64,000 nucleotides of DNA from JAPHSX01 sp041554195. GTDB taxonomy: Bacteria; Pseudomonadota; Gammaproteobacteria; Thiohalomonadales; Thiohalomonadaceae. The notes under the pieces are model-generated. The model was not told the origin of the DNA. It searched no databases and worked only from the letters and a program-made list of their open reading frames with translations. Positions 8,621 to 18,020 of this stretch are shown one piece after another. The stretch spans positions 62,001-126,000 of the forward strand of contig JBFFMJ010000008.1 in NCBI GenBank assembly GCA_041554195.1, read 5' to 3'. Every line of letters starts with the position of its first letter. Position 1 is the first letter of the stretch. Position numbers and translations under genes: made by a program.

Positions 8621-9718
8621 ATGAGTGACACCCTTTCGATTCAGGATTACGCACAACTTAGCGATGAGGAGTGCGAACAGCGCATTCTCGCCGCCAAGGC
8701 AACGCTCGGTGATCGCCTGGTGATCCTCGGTCACCACTACCAGCGCGAAGAGGTTTTCAAGTTTGCCGACTTCTCCGGTGACTCCCTGAAGCTGTCGCGT
8801 CAGGCGGCGGACTCGAAGGCGCAGTTTATCGTTTTCTGCGGCGTGCACTTCATGGCCGAGGTGGCGGATATTCTGTCACGCGATGATCAAATTTCGATCA
8901 TCCCCGATCTGGCCGCGGGCTGCTCGATGGCCGACATGGCCAACCTCGCCAATGTCGAGCGTGCTTGGCGCGAACTCTCCACTGTGCTGGAGCCCGACGA
9001 GCAGGTCACGCCCGTTACCTACATTAACTCGGCGGCCGACCTGAAGGCCTTCTGCGGTCGTCACGGCGGTATCGTCTGTACCTCCTCCAATGCCGCTAAG
9101 GTTTTGGAGTGGTCATTCAATCAGCGCGAGAAGATCCTCTTCTTCCCCGATCAGCATCTGGGTCGCAATACCGGTTACAACATGGGCATTCCCTTTGATG
9201 AGATGGTGGAGTGGGACTTTGATCAGCCGATGGGTGGTCTTACCGAGGCGCAGATCAAAAAGGCCAAGATGATCCTGTGGAAGGGCTTCTGCTCCGTTCA
9301 CCAGATGTTCCAGCCCGAGCACATCGACAGGTTTAAGGAGATGTATCCGGAGGCGAAGATCATCTCCCATCCCGAGTCCTCGTTTGAAGTCTGCCAGAAA
9401 TCCGATGCCGTCGGCTCTACCGAGATGATCATTAAGACCATCCGCGACTCTGAACCCGGCACCCGCTGGCTGGTTGGCACGGAACTGAATCTGGTTAACC
9501 GCCTGCACGAACAGTTCAAACATGAGGGCAAGAACATCCACTTCATGTCCCCTACCGTATGCATGTGTTCCACCATGTTCCGCATTGACCCTCAGCACCT
9601 CGCCTGGATCCTGGAAAACCTGGTCGCCGGAAATGTGATTAACCAGATTAAGGTCGCTGCAGAGGAGACCGCAGAGGCCAAACTGGCGTTGCAGCAGATG
9701 TTGGATATTTCTGTATAA
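8621..9718 (+). CDS. nadA: Quinolinate synthase A
   Basis: Condenses iminoaspartate with dihydroxyacetone phosphate to quinolinate in de novo NAD synthesis; the family is a 4Fe-4S enzyme. The 365 residues carry the triplicated alpha/beta layout, VILGHHYQREEV near residue 36, FCGVHFMAEVADILSRD (first Cys ligand), ICTSSNA (read IVCTSSNAAKV), and the C-terminal PTVCMCSTMFRID with cluster Cys. Length matches the E. coli-type NadA. No nadB or nadC is present in the window. The 297 bases that follow hold no gene. Confidence 0.96.
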   Translation: MSDTLSIQDYAQLSDEECEQRILAAKATLGDRLVILGHHYQREEVFKFADFSGDSLKLSRQAADSKAQFIVFCGVHFMAEVADILSRDDQISIIPDLAAGCSMADMANLANVERAWRELSTVLEPDEQVTPVTYINSAADLKAFCGRHGGIVCTSSNAAKVLEWSFNQREKILFFPDQHLGRNTGYNMGIPFDEMVEWDFDQPMGGLTEAQIKKAKMILWKGFCSVHQMFQPEHIDRFKEMYPEAKIISHPESSFEVCQKSDAVGSTEMIIKTIRDSEPGTRWLVGTELNLVNRLHEQFKHEGKNIHFMSPTVCMCSTMFRIDPQHLAWILENLVAGNVINQIKVAAEETAEAKLALQQMLDISV

Positions 9719-10015
9719 AAGGAAAAAAAGTTGTTTTACTGAGGTCGTATAAATATGGTTTTACGGAAGCCTGGAACGGCTGGACTACCAAGAAAATAAC
9801 AGACCTGTTTTTCCGCGATAACTAGAGTTTTATTTCCAGTGTTTCTGTGTGTGTATTTTTGATACTGGTATCGTCACATAACCTCCGTCTCTCCCTCAAG
9901 CGCGCAAAGCGCTTTGCTCTGCTATTCTGAATCTATTCAGTGAACCCTATGTGTTCGGGCGTGCTCTGCCCCCTGGAGTCGTATACGGTCATGCCATGTA
10001 GAGAGCCTTATCTTG
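9719..10015. other. Intergenic region with a 14-base perfect palindrome
   Basis: About 300 bases between nadA and the PAP2-like gene with no open frame that looks coding. It is AT-richer than its surroundings (9719-9860). The one structured element is GCAAAGCGCTTTGC at 9904-9917, a perfect inverted repeat about 100 bases before the downstream ATG, which could be an operator or a chance hit. No strong T-tract hairpin follows nadA. Confidence 0.4.
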
Positions 10016-10852
10016 ATGTCCCTTTTTGAACACAGTGCCACTCCGTCTGTGAGGGTTGCGATAGCTGTCGTAATTCTTTTGCTTTGCGGCTGTGCCGAAC
10101 TACCACGAAAGGGGTGGGGAAGTGAGGTAGGTGTGGCTCCGGGCTGGGACAAGTTTAAGCGTGCTGCAGTGAATGCCGCCAGGGATCCGGGAACCTGGGT
10201 GCCGGCGGTAGGGGCGGTATTTTCTCAGGCATCAGGACAAGATGAGGACTTAACCCAAAGTGCGATGGATGATAACTGGCTATACGCTTCTCGCTATGAT
10301 GCCATTCTTGCCAGCGACGAGCACCGTGCCAGCTTGGATAAAGTGTGGATGGTGTCGATGTTGGCTAGCGATAGTGGTAGTGATGCTGATGGTGACTGGT
10401 TTTCCAATAAGGCGGGGGGGATGTTGACTCAGGCGGCTATCGTCAATGTCTCTATCGGTACGACAAACCTGTTAAAGCGGGTAACTACACGCGCATCGCC
10501 TACAGAGGCGCTGAATGCGAAGGGCTATGAAGGCTTTCCCTCAAATCACAGTGTGCCGCCCTTTACGCAAGTGGCCCTGATACGGCGGAATCTGCGCTAT
10601 ACATCGGTTAACGATTTTACTCGATACTCCATCATTACGGGATCTTATCTGTTGGCTGGTAGCAGTGCCTATGGTCGGGTTGAGGGGGGACTGCATTTTC
10701 TTAGTGACCAGCTGGCCGGTGCGGCATTGGGTAACTTCTTAGGCCTTCTGATGTACGATACCTTCTTCGAGGAAGAGGGGAAGTGGGGGCTCACTTTATA
10801 TCCTGTCAGCAATAACACGGGTGCGGTGGCAAACTTCAGGCGCTACTTCTAG
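10016..10852 (+). CDS. PAP2-like phosphatase family lipoprotein
   Basis: A 278-residue protein with signal peptide and lipobox LLCGC, so probably a periplasm-facing lipoprotein. The three acid-phosphatase motifs are recognisable but drifted: KRVTTRASP (motif 1, KRx6RP with S before P), GFPSNHSV (motif 2, PSGH with Asn for Gly), and GRVEGGLHFLSDQLAG (motif 3, SRx5Hx3D with Gly for Ser). The catalytic His residues are kept, so activity on lipid phosphates is possible but not certain. It starts at ATG 10016; the TTG one codon earlier is less likely. It is convergent with the Na/Pi transporter gene. Confidence 0.75.
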   Translation: MSLFEHSATPSVRVAIAVVILLLCGCAELPRKGWGSEVGVAPGWDKFKRAAVNAARDPGTWVPAVGAVFSQASGQDEDLTQSAMDDNWLYASRYDAILASDEHRASLDKVWMVSMLASDSGSDADGDWFSNKAGGMLTQAAIVNVSIGTTNLLKRVTTRASPTEALNAKGYEGFPSNHSVPPFTQVALIRRNLRYTSVNDFTRYSIITGSYLLAGSSAYGRVEGGLHFLSDQLAGAALGNFLGLLMYDTFFEEEGKWGLTLYPVSNNTGAVANFRRYF

Positions 10853-10930
10853 ATTTGGGATCGTGATTCAGGGGCAGAGATAAAAGCTAATCCACTTCCG
10901 CCGCGAAGTAAAATCTGCGGAGTATTGCTA

Positions 10931-12766
10931 TTACCCATTTTCGGGGGATTCCCCCTCACTCTCCCTGGATTTAACGATATCTACCTCGACGAGTGAGCCT
11001 CCAGGGTAGTGTTTGGCGTTGCGCTCATCAATCTTGTCGATGAGGGTGTCTTTCGGCTTGTAGAGGATGAGTGCAATGTCGACCAGGTTCTTGGTAATGC
11101 GCACGGCATTGGCGCTGTCATTGATTAGGGAGGTCGCCATTTCACGGCTAATCACACCATTATGCAGCAGTTCTGCAACACGCCCGTTTAGCAGCACGTC
11201 GATCTGCTTGGCCTTGCCGCGCTGCTGGTGAAGTTTCTCCAGGTGTTCGGGAATGTTTTCGCTGGGACCGATGCGGCGAATCTCACGCACCACTTTGAGG
11301 ATGCTGCGGCGAAGTACGTCGTACTCTTTGCGTATCGCCTCGTTGTCCGACTCCATATAACGATCCAGATTCTGGTGTAGTGGTTTCATGCGTTTTACCA
11401 CCTGCACCAGCATTCGATCGGCCACCAGGATGTTACGTATCTTCTCCACCTCATCGGCTTCCAGATTGAAGCGAGCCTGGAGTTCGGTGGCATACTCCAG
11501 GATCTGGCTGTAGATGCTTTTAATTTTGGTGACGTAGATTTTATCGATGTCGATCTTGATGTGCTGGCTCGTCGCCAGGATATCTTTCAGGTGTTGTTTC
11601 GATTCCAGGTCTTCGCGGTGTACTCGCAGGCCGTGTGCCAGTACCGTGTAGGCGGCGTTCTCCAACAGTCGTACTGACTCATCGGTAAGGGCCTTAATTC
11701 CGGTCTGGGTAAATTTCATTGAGTTTGTATCGAGGAACTGTGGCTCATCGATCGCCATCTCTTTCACAACTACGGGTGGCACCAGCCGCTCAACCATCCT
11801 GACGATGAAGGTGAGGAAGCCGATTAATACCAGGGCATTAAGAATATTGAAGCTAGTGTGGAACAGCGAGAGGGCGATAGGTATGGCCGCGGCATTGATG
11901 AACGGGGAGTGACCTTCCAGGTTTTCAACCACAACGCCGATCAGATTGATGAAGGGGTAGAACAGCAGCAGGATCCAGATGACTCCCAGCAGGTTAAAGA
12001 TGAGGTGGGCCCGTGCGGCACGCTTGGCGTGATAGTTGGCCACCAGTGCCGCCAGGTTGGCGGTAATGGTGGTGCCGATGTTCTCGCCCAGCACCATCGC
12101 GGCAGCCATCTCAAAGGGGAGCCAGCCCTCGAAGGTCATCAACAGGGTGAGGGCCATGGTGGCGCTGGAGGACTGAATAATCAGGGTAAGCAGGGTGCCG
12201 ATAAACATAAAAAGGAGCACCGAGAAGTAGCCGCTCTGGGTGTACTCGGCGAGAAAGGCCAGGGTCTCGGGGTGATTGCGGATATCAGGTACGGAGTCCC
12301 TGAGAAACTGCAGGCTGATAAAGAGGAGGGAAAAGCCGATAATGAAGTAGCCCAGGCTTTTTCGGTTGCCCTGTTTTGACAGGGTAAGCAGAAATCCGCC
12401 TGCCACCAGTGGCAGGGCGATGGCGCTCATCTCCACCTTAAAGCCGAGTATCGAGATCAGCCAGGCGGTGACGGTGGTGCCAATGTTGGCGCCCATAATC
12501 ACCCCCACCGCCTCGGTGAGGGTGAGCAGGCTTGCATTGACGAAGCTGACCACCATCAGGGTGGTGGCGGAGGAGGACTGGATCGCCGCGGTGATCAGAA
12601 ACCCGGTCATTAGGGCGAAGAAGCGGTTGGAGGTGGTTGTGGCGAGGATGTTGCGCATGCGCTCACCCGCCAGATTCATCAGGGCGTCACTCATTACCTT
12701 CATGCCGTAGAGAAACAGGCCAAGTGAGCCGAGAAGGGGCAGTATGTCGGTGAATCCGTAAGTCAT
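10931..12766 (-). CDS. Na+/phosphate cotransporter family protein with PhoU-like tail
   Basis: The 611 residues contain the duplicated Na_Pi_cotrans core, each half with its QSSSAT signature (AAIQSSSATTLMVVSF near residue 62, IIQSSSATMALTLLM near 197), about eight to ten membrane helices to residue ~330, and a long helical cytoplasmic tail (~360-590) of PhoU type. Members take up phosphate with sodium or, in some bacteria, act as exporters; direction is not readable here. It lies 93 bases behind the patatin gene on the same strand and may be co-transcribed. Confidence 0.9.
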   Translation of the reverse strand: MTYGFTDILPLLGSLGLFLYGMKVMSDALMNLAGERMRNILATTTSNRFFALMTGFLITAAIQSSSATTLMVVSFVNASLLTLTEAVGVIMGANIGTTVTAWLISILGFKVEMSAIALPLVAGGFLLTLSKQGNRKSLGYFIIGFSLLFISLQFLRDSVPDIRNHPETLAFLAEYTQSGYFSVLLFMFIGTLLTLIIQSSSATMALTLLMTFEGWLPFEMAAAMVLGENIGTTITANLAALVANYHAKRAARAHLIFNLLGVIWILLLFYPFINLIGVVVENLEGHSPFINAAAIPIALSLFHTSFNILNALVLIGFLTFIVRMVERLVPPVVVKEMAIDEPQFLDTNSMKFTQTGIKALTDESVRLLENAAYTVLAHGLRVHREDLESKQHLKDILATSQHIKIDIDKIYVTKIKSIYSQILEYATELQARFNLEADEVEKIRNILVADRMLVQVVKRMKPLHQNLDRYMESDNEAIRKEYDVLRRSILKVVREIRRIGPSENIPEHLEKLHQQRGKAKQIDVLLNGRVAELLHNGVISREMATSLINDSANAVRITKNLVDIALILYKPKDTLIDKIDERNAKHYPGGSLVEVDIVKSRESEGESPENG

Positions 12767-12859
12767 GAAGTGTTTATATCAGTGATCTTGTTTTGATGAA
12801 AAATAGTGGCGCCTTAATGGGTCCATATTTTCGCGAAAATCATTTCATCATACATTGAG

Positions 12860-13774
12860 CTAGTGATTCTCCAGCACATGCTGAATTGCCGGGAGTATTC
12901 TGCGTACACTGTCATAACCTTCGGCAATAGCCTCTTCGGCGCGGTCAAATTCCAGTAGTCCCAGCTTGCCGAGGCGGGGGGAGATCAGCACGTCGGGGGG
13001 GTCACCGGCCATGCGACTTTTGGTGATGCGATCCTGCATGATGTTAATAGCGCTGGCCATCACCTCGAACAGACCGGGGATTTCGCGTTGTTGCTGCCGC
13101 TCGTTGAGCCACTGTGACATGCGGGTATCTTTCAGGCTGTCGTTGACCTTATCGAGCATCTGCGTAAAGAGATCGCGCTCCATGTGTTGCGCGCTCTCTT
13201 TTTTCCCACGCAGGTGCTTGCCGACGATATCGCTGTTGAGGTTAACGGCAATGATGATCTCGGCACCCATGGCACGGCACAGGGAGACCGGCACCGGGTT
13301 AGTGAGGCCGCCATCGACCAGCCAGCGATTGTCCAGCTCCACTGGCGAGAAGAGACCGGGCAGGGCGATGGAGGCGCGCACCGCAGCGGGTAGCGGGCCA
13401 TTCTGTAACCATACCTCGCGGCCACTTTTCAGGTCGGTGGCGACGGCGGCGTAGGGGAGTGGTAGTTGTTCGATGTTGAGCTGGGCGATCTTGTTGCTAA
13501 ACGAGCCCATCAGGCTCTCGCCCTCGATGAGGCCGCCACTCATCTTTACATCAAGCAGACGCACCACATCGAGAAAACTCAGATCGCTTACCCACTGCTG
13601 CAGGGCATCAAGGTGGCCACCCGCATAGGCGGCACCAACCAGTGAACCGATAGAGCAGCCGGTGACGATGTCGGGCTTTATGCCCTCCTCTTCCAGAGCG
13701 CGTATCACGCCGATATGTGCCCAGCCTCGGGCGGAACCGCTGCCCAGTGCCAGTCCGATCTTGGTTTTTCTCAT
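12860..13774 (-). CDS. Patatin-like phospholipase (RssA/NTE-type)
   Basis: A 304-residue cytoplasmic serine hydrolase. Visible are the oxyanion loop GSGSARGWAHIGVI (residues ~10-23), the nucleophile elbow GCSIG (Ser ~44) and the catalytic Asp in DGGLTNPVPV (~170), i.e. the Ser-Asp dyad of patatins, with a helical C-terminal region. Substrate is presumably a lipid acyl ester. The ATG at 13774 is chosen over the longer frame because GGAGGAAGC immediately precedes it and the protein then starts MRKTKIGLALGSGSARG as in homologues. It is divergent from the tandem-thioredoxin gene with an 82-base gap. Confidence 0.92.
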   Translation of the reverse strand: MRKTKIGLALGSGSARGWAHIGVIRALEEEGIKPDIVTGCSIGSLVGAAYAGGHLDALQQWVSDLSFLDVVRLLDVKMSGGLIEGESLMGSFSNKIAQLNIEQLPLPYAAVATDLKSGREVWLQNGPLPAAVRASIALPGLFSPVELDNRWLVDGGLTNPVPVSLCRAMGAEIIIAVNLNSDIVGKHLRGKKESAQHMERDLFTQMLDKVNDSLKDTRMSQWLNERQQQREIPGLFEVMASAINIMQDRITKSRMAGDPPDVLISPRLGKLGLLEFDRAEEAIAEGYDSVRRILPAIQHVLENH

Positions 13775-13856
13775 GCTTCCTCCGTATGCAAAGATTATAG
13801 GGCCATTGACAGGCAATGACATACACAAGCCGCGAACGATTGGTTACCATCTTCCT

Positions 13857-14894
13857 ATGAGCCTATTTCGATTTTTTCTCTTTTCAGTCTGGACGCTTGT
13901 TGCGGGCGCACTGCCGGTGCACGCGGCGCTGGTTGATGAGCCGGTGGATGGCCCTGCACTGAATGATGAGGCGCTACAAGAGCCGATTCGTTACCCGGCC
14001 TGGTTTCAACTCAGTTTTCTCAATCTGCGTGAAGACCTGCAGCAGGCGCTGCGTTTTCAAAAGCGCGGCCTCATCGTCTACTTCGGTCAACACGACTGTG
14101 CCTACTGTTATGCCCTGATAGAGAAGAATCTGACACGCCCCGATATTGTGAAATATACCCGTCGTTACTTCGATGTGGTGGCGGTGGATATCCACGGTGA
14201 TGAGCCGGTAACCGATATGCAGGGTGAGGAGATGAGTCAACGGGAGTTTGCCGAAGTGCTGCAGGTGGATTTCACCCCCACCATGATCTTTTACGATGCC
14301 GAGGGTAAGGAGGCGATGCGTTTGCGCGGTTACTACCCGCCCTACAAGTTCCGTGCGGCGCTGGAGTACGTGGCCGATGGCCACTATCGCGAGGAGAGTT
14401 TTCGTGACTACCTGCAGCGAGCGGATCCGCCGATGGCCTTTGAGGAGGGGGGCTTGAATGAAGCTGAGTTTTTTACCGCACCACCGTTTGCCCTGGATCG
14501 CAGTCGTCTGCCGGGTCAGCAGCCGTTGGCAGTGTTCTTTGAGCAGGGGGACTGTCATGCCTGCGACATCCTCCACACCACGCCCCTGGCCAATGCGGAA
14601 ATTCTAAAACAGCTGGAGGGCTTTGATAGCGTGCAGCTCGACATCTGGGCCGACACCCCCGTGTTGACCCCCGATGGCGAGCGCACCACCAGTCGCGCCT
14701 GGGCACAAAAATTGGGGCTCTTTTATACCCCCAGTCTGCTCTTCTTCGATGAGCTGGGTAAGGAGATCATGCGTGTCGATTCGGTGGTCGGTTTCTACCG
14801 GCTGCGCAAGGTGCTCGACTATATCAGTAGTGGTGCCTATAAGCGCGGGGTGACCTTTCAGCAATACCGCCGCCGCGCCTCCGGGGTTGAGTGA
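13857..14894 (+). CDS. Periplasmic protein with two tandem thioredoxin-fold domains
   Basis: 345 residues with a signal peptide (FRFFLFSVWTLVAGALPVHA) and two related thioredoxin-like domains. Domain 1 has C81-AY-C84 in FGQHDCAYCYAL, domain 2 has C233-HA-C236 in FEQGDCHACDIL, each followed by a cis-Pro segment (VDFTPTMIFYD; LFYTPSLLFFD) and a DGHYREESFRDYLQR-like end. The domains resemble SoxW-like periplasmic thioredoxins and the single-domain protein at 36071. Likely role: disulfide exchange or reduction in the periplasm; the partner is unknown. The GTG/ATG frame extends upstream to 13662 but the signal peptide fixes the start at 13857. Confidence 0.8.
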   Translation: MSLFRFFLFSVWTLVAGALPVHAALVDEPVDGPALNDEALQEPIRYPAWFQLSFLNLREDLQQALRFQKRGLIVYFGQHDCAYCYALIEKNLTRPDIVKYTRRYFDVVAVDIHGDEPVTDMQGEEMSQREFAEVLQVDFTPTMIFYDAEGKEAMRLRGYYPPYKFRAALEYVADGHYREESFRDYLQRADPPMAFEEGGLNEAEFFTAPPFALDRSRLPGQQPLAVFFEQGDCHACDILHTTPLANAEILKQLEGFDSVQLDIWADTPVLTPDGERTTSRAWAQKLGLFYTPSLLFFDELGKEIMRVDSVVGFYRLRKVLDYISSGAYKRGVTFQQYRRRASGVE

Positions 14895-14895
14895 G

Positions 14896-15684
14896 ATGGC
14901 CGCCGATATCCACAAACTGCTGGAGGTGATGGTTGCACTGCGTAACCCGCAGGGGGGCTGTCCCTGGGATATTGAGCAGGACTTCTCCTCCATCGCCCCC
15001 TACACCATCGAAGAGGCCTACGAGGTGGCCGATGCCATTGAACGTGGTGAGTTGGGGGAGCTGCGCGATGAGCTGGGAGATCTGTTGTTTCAGGTGGTGT
15101 TCCTCGCGCGCATCGCCGAGGAGCAGGGGGAATTTAATTTTGACGATGTGGTAACGGCGATTGTGGAGAAGATGATCCGCCGCCATCCCCATGTCTTTGC
15201 CGATGAGCAGGTGGCCGATGCCGAGGCGCAGACCCGTGCCTGGGAAGCGTTAAAGGCCAAAGAGCGCAAGGATAAGGGGCAGCACGCCAGCCTGCTTGAT
15301 GGGGTGACCTTGGGCTTGCCCGCCCTGAGTCGTGCGGAGAAGTTGCAAAAGCGTGCGTCGCGAGCCGGTTTTGACTGGCCTGAGATCTCTCCGGTATTTG
15401 ACAAGATCCACGAGGAGATCGAGGAGGTACGTGCGGAGCTGAAGGGGGATGAGCCGCAGGCGTTGCACGATGAGATCGGCGACCTGCTCTTTGCCTGCGT
15501 CAATCTGGCGCGCCACGCCGGTGTCGATCCCGAACAGGCCCTGCGTTCAGCCAACTCGAAATTTGTGCGTCGTTTTCACTATGTTGAAGCGCGTCTTACG
15601 GCGCAGGGGAGCTCGCTCGAAGAGGCGGAACTTGAGCGCATGGATGCGCTGTGGGATGAGGCGAAGGGAAGGGAGAAAAAATAG
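14896..15684 (+). CDS. mazG: Nucleoside triphosphate pyrophosphohydrolase MazG
   Basis: Hydrolyses noncanonical or excess NTPs to NMP and pyrophosphate. The 262 residues show the family's duplicated MazG fold: GGCPWDIEQ near residue 21, then EEAYEVADAIERGELGELRDELGDLLFQVVF (EExxE...ExxD metal site) and a second copy with HEEIEEVRAEL and HDEIGDLLFACVNLARH. ATG 14896 begins 1 base after the preceding stop, so it is probably coupled to the thioredoxin gene. It ends in a stem-loop shared with the convergent propeller gene. Confidence 0.95.
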   Translation: MAADIHKLLEVMVALRNPQGGCPWDIEQDFSSIAPYTIEEAYEVADAIERGELGELRDELGDLLFQVVFLARIAEEQGEFNFDDVVTAIVEKMIRRHPHVFADEQVADAEAQTRAWEALKAKERKDKGQHASLLDGVTLGLPALSRAEKLQKRASRAGFDWPEISPVFDKIHEEIEEVRAELKGDEPQALHDEIGDLLFACVNLARHAGVDPEQALRSANSKFVRRFHYVEARLTAQGSSLEEAELERMDALWDEAKGREKK

Positions 15685-15704
15685 GCACCACACCCGGTGG
15701 TGCC
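15674..15704 (-). terminator. Rho-independent terminator of the beta-propeller lipoprotein gene
   Basis: A perfect 8-bp stem, GGCACCAC (15684-15691) with GTGGTGCC (15697-15704), 5-base loop. Read on the minus strand it is followed by TATTTTTTCTCC, so it works as an intrinsic terminator for the gene ending at 15720. No T-tract follows on the plus strand, so it is weak for mazG, whose stop codon it overlaps. Confidence 0.75.
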
Positions 15705-15719
15705 CATGGTGTATAGAGC

Positions 15720-16799
15720 CTAGCGAACGGAGTAGTAGAAGCCGTCGCTGCTGCCAAAGTAGATGCGGTCGCCGTCAATCACCGCAGAGCCTGTAATTGC
15801 CCCCTGGGTATCGAGCTTCCACTTCTCCTTGCCGCTGCTGACATTGATGGCGTGCATCTTTTTGTCGTAGCCGCCGACATAGACGATCTCATTACCGAGA
15901 ACCGGCCCGGCGCTGATCCAGTCGCCTGTTTTGAACTTCCACTTGGGACGCTGGGTCGAGGTGTCGAGGGCGTAGAGGTGGTTGTCACTGCTGCCCACAT
16001 AGACCATGTTGCTGCCGATAGCGGCGGCGCTATTGATGGCCCCGGTGGTGCGATAGCGCCACTTCTGCTGGCCGGTTGCGACATCGACCGCATAAAAGGC
16101 GTTGTCCTGACTACCGATGTAGACCACATCGTTGCGTACCGACGGTGCGGCGTGAATTTTGCCACCGGTAGTGAAACGCCAGCGTTCGTTACCGCTACTG
16201 GTTTCAACCGCAAACAGATTCATGTTGTCGCTACCAAAGAACACCAGGCCGTTGGCCACGGCCGGGGAGGAGTAGATGGCGGCACCGGCATCGAACTGCC
16301 AGCGCTCACTGCCGTTGGCCGCATCGATAGCGACGAGTTTACCGGCAACGTTACCCGCATAAAGGGTGCCCTCGACCAGTGCTATGGAGGTCGTGACCGA
16401 TGCGCCGGTGGAGAGTTTCCATACCTGCTGGCCGGTGGCGGTATCGATGGCGTAGACCATACCGTCGTGACTCCCTACATAGGCCCTGCCTGCGCTGACA
16501 GCGGCGGCGCCGCTGATCGGGCCCTCTGACTTGAATCGCCATTTTTCAGCGCCGTTTTTGACATCGACCGCGAAGAAATAACCCGTAATGTTGCCAAAGT
16601 AGGCTGTGCCGTCACTGACCACAGAGGGCGTTTTGATGGGCGACTTGCTGTTAAATTTCCACTCAAGCTGGTTCAATTTGCTCACGCCACCGCTGTAGGC
16701 ACCACTGTTGGCGGCATCGCCACGGTACATGTCTACCTTGGCCGCACCACAGCCGCCAAGGGCAAGGGCACTCAGTAACACCAAAGCACGCTTCTGCAT
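15720..16799 (-). CDS. PQQ-type eight-bladed beta-propeller lipoprotein (BamB-like)
   Basis: 359 residues: lipoprotein signal MQKRALVLLSALALGGC, then eight repeats of about 40 residues, each with the tryptophan-docking pattern x-W-x-F (LEWKF, EKWRF, QVWKL, ERWQF, ERWRF, QKWRY, PKWKF, EKWKL) and an xYVGSxDxxxYAxDxxTG strand pair. This is the PQQ/BamB-like propeller architecture. It is unusually regular, lacks PQQ dehydrogenase catalytic features, and sits away from the usual hisS-der context of bamB, so an outer-membrane-anchored scaffold is the safer reading. Standalone gene with its own terminator. Confidence 0.85.
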   Translation of the reverse strand: MQKRALVLLSALALGGCGAAKVDMYRGDAANSGAYSGGVSKLNQLEWKFNSKSPIKTPSVVSDGTAYFGNITGYFFAVDVKNGAEKWRFKSEGPISGAAAVSAGRAYVGSHDGMVYAIDTATGQQVWKLSTGASVTTSIALVEGTLYAGNVAGKLVAIDAANGSERWQFDAGAAIYSSPAVANGLVFFGSDNMNLFAVETSSGNERWRFTTGGKIHAAPSVRNDVVYIGSQDNAFYAVDVATGQQKWRYRTTGAINSAAAIGSNMVYVGSSDNHLYALDTSTQRPKWKFKTGDWISAGPVLGNEIVYVGGYDKKMHAINVSSGKEKWKLDTQGAITGSAVIDGDRIYFGSSDGFYYSVR

Positions 16800-16994
16800 C
16801 GTTATCTCTCCTTAGTTATATCCCGGCCCGCCCAGCTGGCGTGGGCGTGGCATGACTCTCATTTTTCTGCATCGGACTATGCCACATCCGACACAGGCCC
16901 GCTATGACCCGGCTCACACACTGGTGTCCTGTTGATAGGAGGCTCTGATATATTTAGCAGGTTATTGCCTGTTTTCAGTTACCAAGGACTCGTT

Positions 16995-18017
16995 ATGCTC
17001 ATCTCTCGCCAGGAAGGAATTGTCGGTTTGCTCTCGTTGCTGTTGTTGACCCCGCTGATGGCGGCAGCGCAAGAGCCCAGGGCGGTGCGTGCCGAGCCCT
17101 TTTCGGCACTGGCGATCTATCCGGAGTTGAGCGCCCCGGCCCAGGTGTTGAGTCTTAATGACAGCCGAATTGATGCCTCGATTACCGCCATTGTGGAGCA
17201 GATTCATGTTCGTGTTGGCGATGTGGTGGCGGCGGGAGCCGAATTGATGAGGCTGGAGTGCGCTGACCAACGCAATGCGCGTGAGCAGTCGATGGCACGG
17301 CGCGATGCGCTCAAGGCCCGCCTTGATTTTGCCAGTTTTCAGTACGCGCGTGCCCGCTCGCTGATTAAGAGCAAGAGTCTTTCCGATGAGCAGCTACGCC
17401 AGCGCAAGGCCGATGCCGGTGCCTTGCAGGCGGAGCTGGCCGGGTCCGAGGCCGGAGTGGAGCGTGCTCGGCGCGATGTGGCGCGTTGCCAAATCACCAC
17501 TCCCTTTCCGGCCGTGGTGGTGGAGCGATTGATCGGCGTTGGCGAAAAGGCACAGCCGGGCAAGCCGTTGCTGCGCCTGCTGGACCTCTCGGCCCTGGAG
17601 GTCTCGGCACAGGTGCAGGCCTTCGATGCCGCTTCGCTGCAGGGGGCCGAGGGGCTTGCCCTGCTGGTGGACGATAAACGCTACCCCCTGATGCTGCGTA
17701 GTACCATGCCCGCGCTCGATCCCCTCTCGCGCAGTCGCGAGCTGCGGCTGGAGTTTGTCGATAACAGCGCCGCGCCGGGCAGTAGCGGGCGGCTGTTGTG
17801 GCGACAGCCCCGAGCCCATCTGCCCGCCGAATATATCGTGCGTCGTGACGGTCAGCAGGGGGTCTATGTGGCGCATCAGGGGAAGGCGCAGTTTGTGGTG
17901 ATTGAGGGGGCAAGCGAGGGAAGCCCTGCGGCCCCGAACCTCGCGGACGACAGCCTGATCATCACGGAGGGGCGCTACGGCCTTAATGATGGCGATCCCC
18001 TGAGTGTGGTGGAGTAA
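16995..18017 (+). CDS. RND efflux periplasmic adaptor subunit (membrane fusion protein)
   Basis: A 340-residue secreted protein (signal peptide ending PLMAAAQ) with split lipoyl halves (VEQIHVRVGDVVAAGAELMRLE; RCQITTPFPAVVVERLIGVGEKAQPG) flanking a coiled-coil hairpin (~residues 98-165) and a beta-barrel with a membrane-proximal domain behind. It bridges the inner-membrane pump to an outer-membrane channel. Only 3 bases separate it from the pump gene. ATG 16995 follows CAAGGACTCGTT and starts at the signal peptide. No TolC-like gene is adjacent; one lies 20 kb away at 36607. Confidence 0.9.
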   Translation: MLISRQEGIVGLLSLLLLTPLMAAAQEPRAVRAEPFSALAIYPELSAPAQVLSLNDSRIDASITAIVEQIHVRVGDVVAAGAELMRLECADQRNAREQSMARRDALKARLDFASFQYARARSLIKSKSLSDEQLRQRKADAGALQAELAGSEAGVERARRDVARCQITTPFPAVVVERLIGVGEKAQPGKPLLRLLDLSALEVSAQVQAFDAASLQGAEGLALLVDDKRYPLMLRSTMPALDPLSRSRELRLEFVDNSAAPGSSGRLLWRQPRAHLPAEYIVRRDGQQGVYVAHQGKAQFVVIEGASEGSPAAPNLADDSLIITEGRYGLNDGDPLSVVE

Positions 18018-18020
18018 CCC

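Noticed and set aside
15720..16799. bamB
   Set aside because: The propeller type fits, but the gene is monocistronic and away from hisS/der, and its repeats are more regular than expected, so I keep the broader family name.
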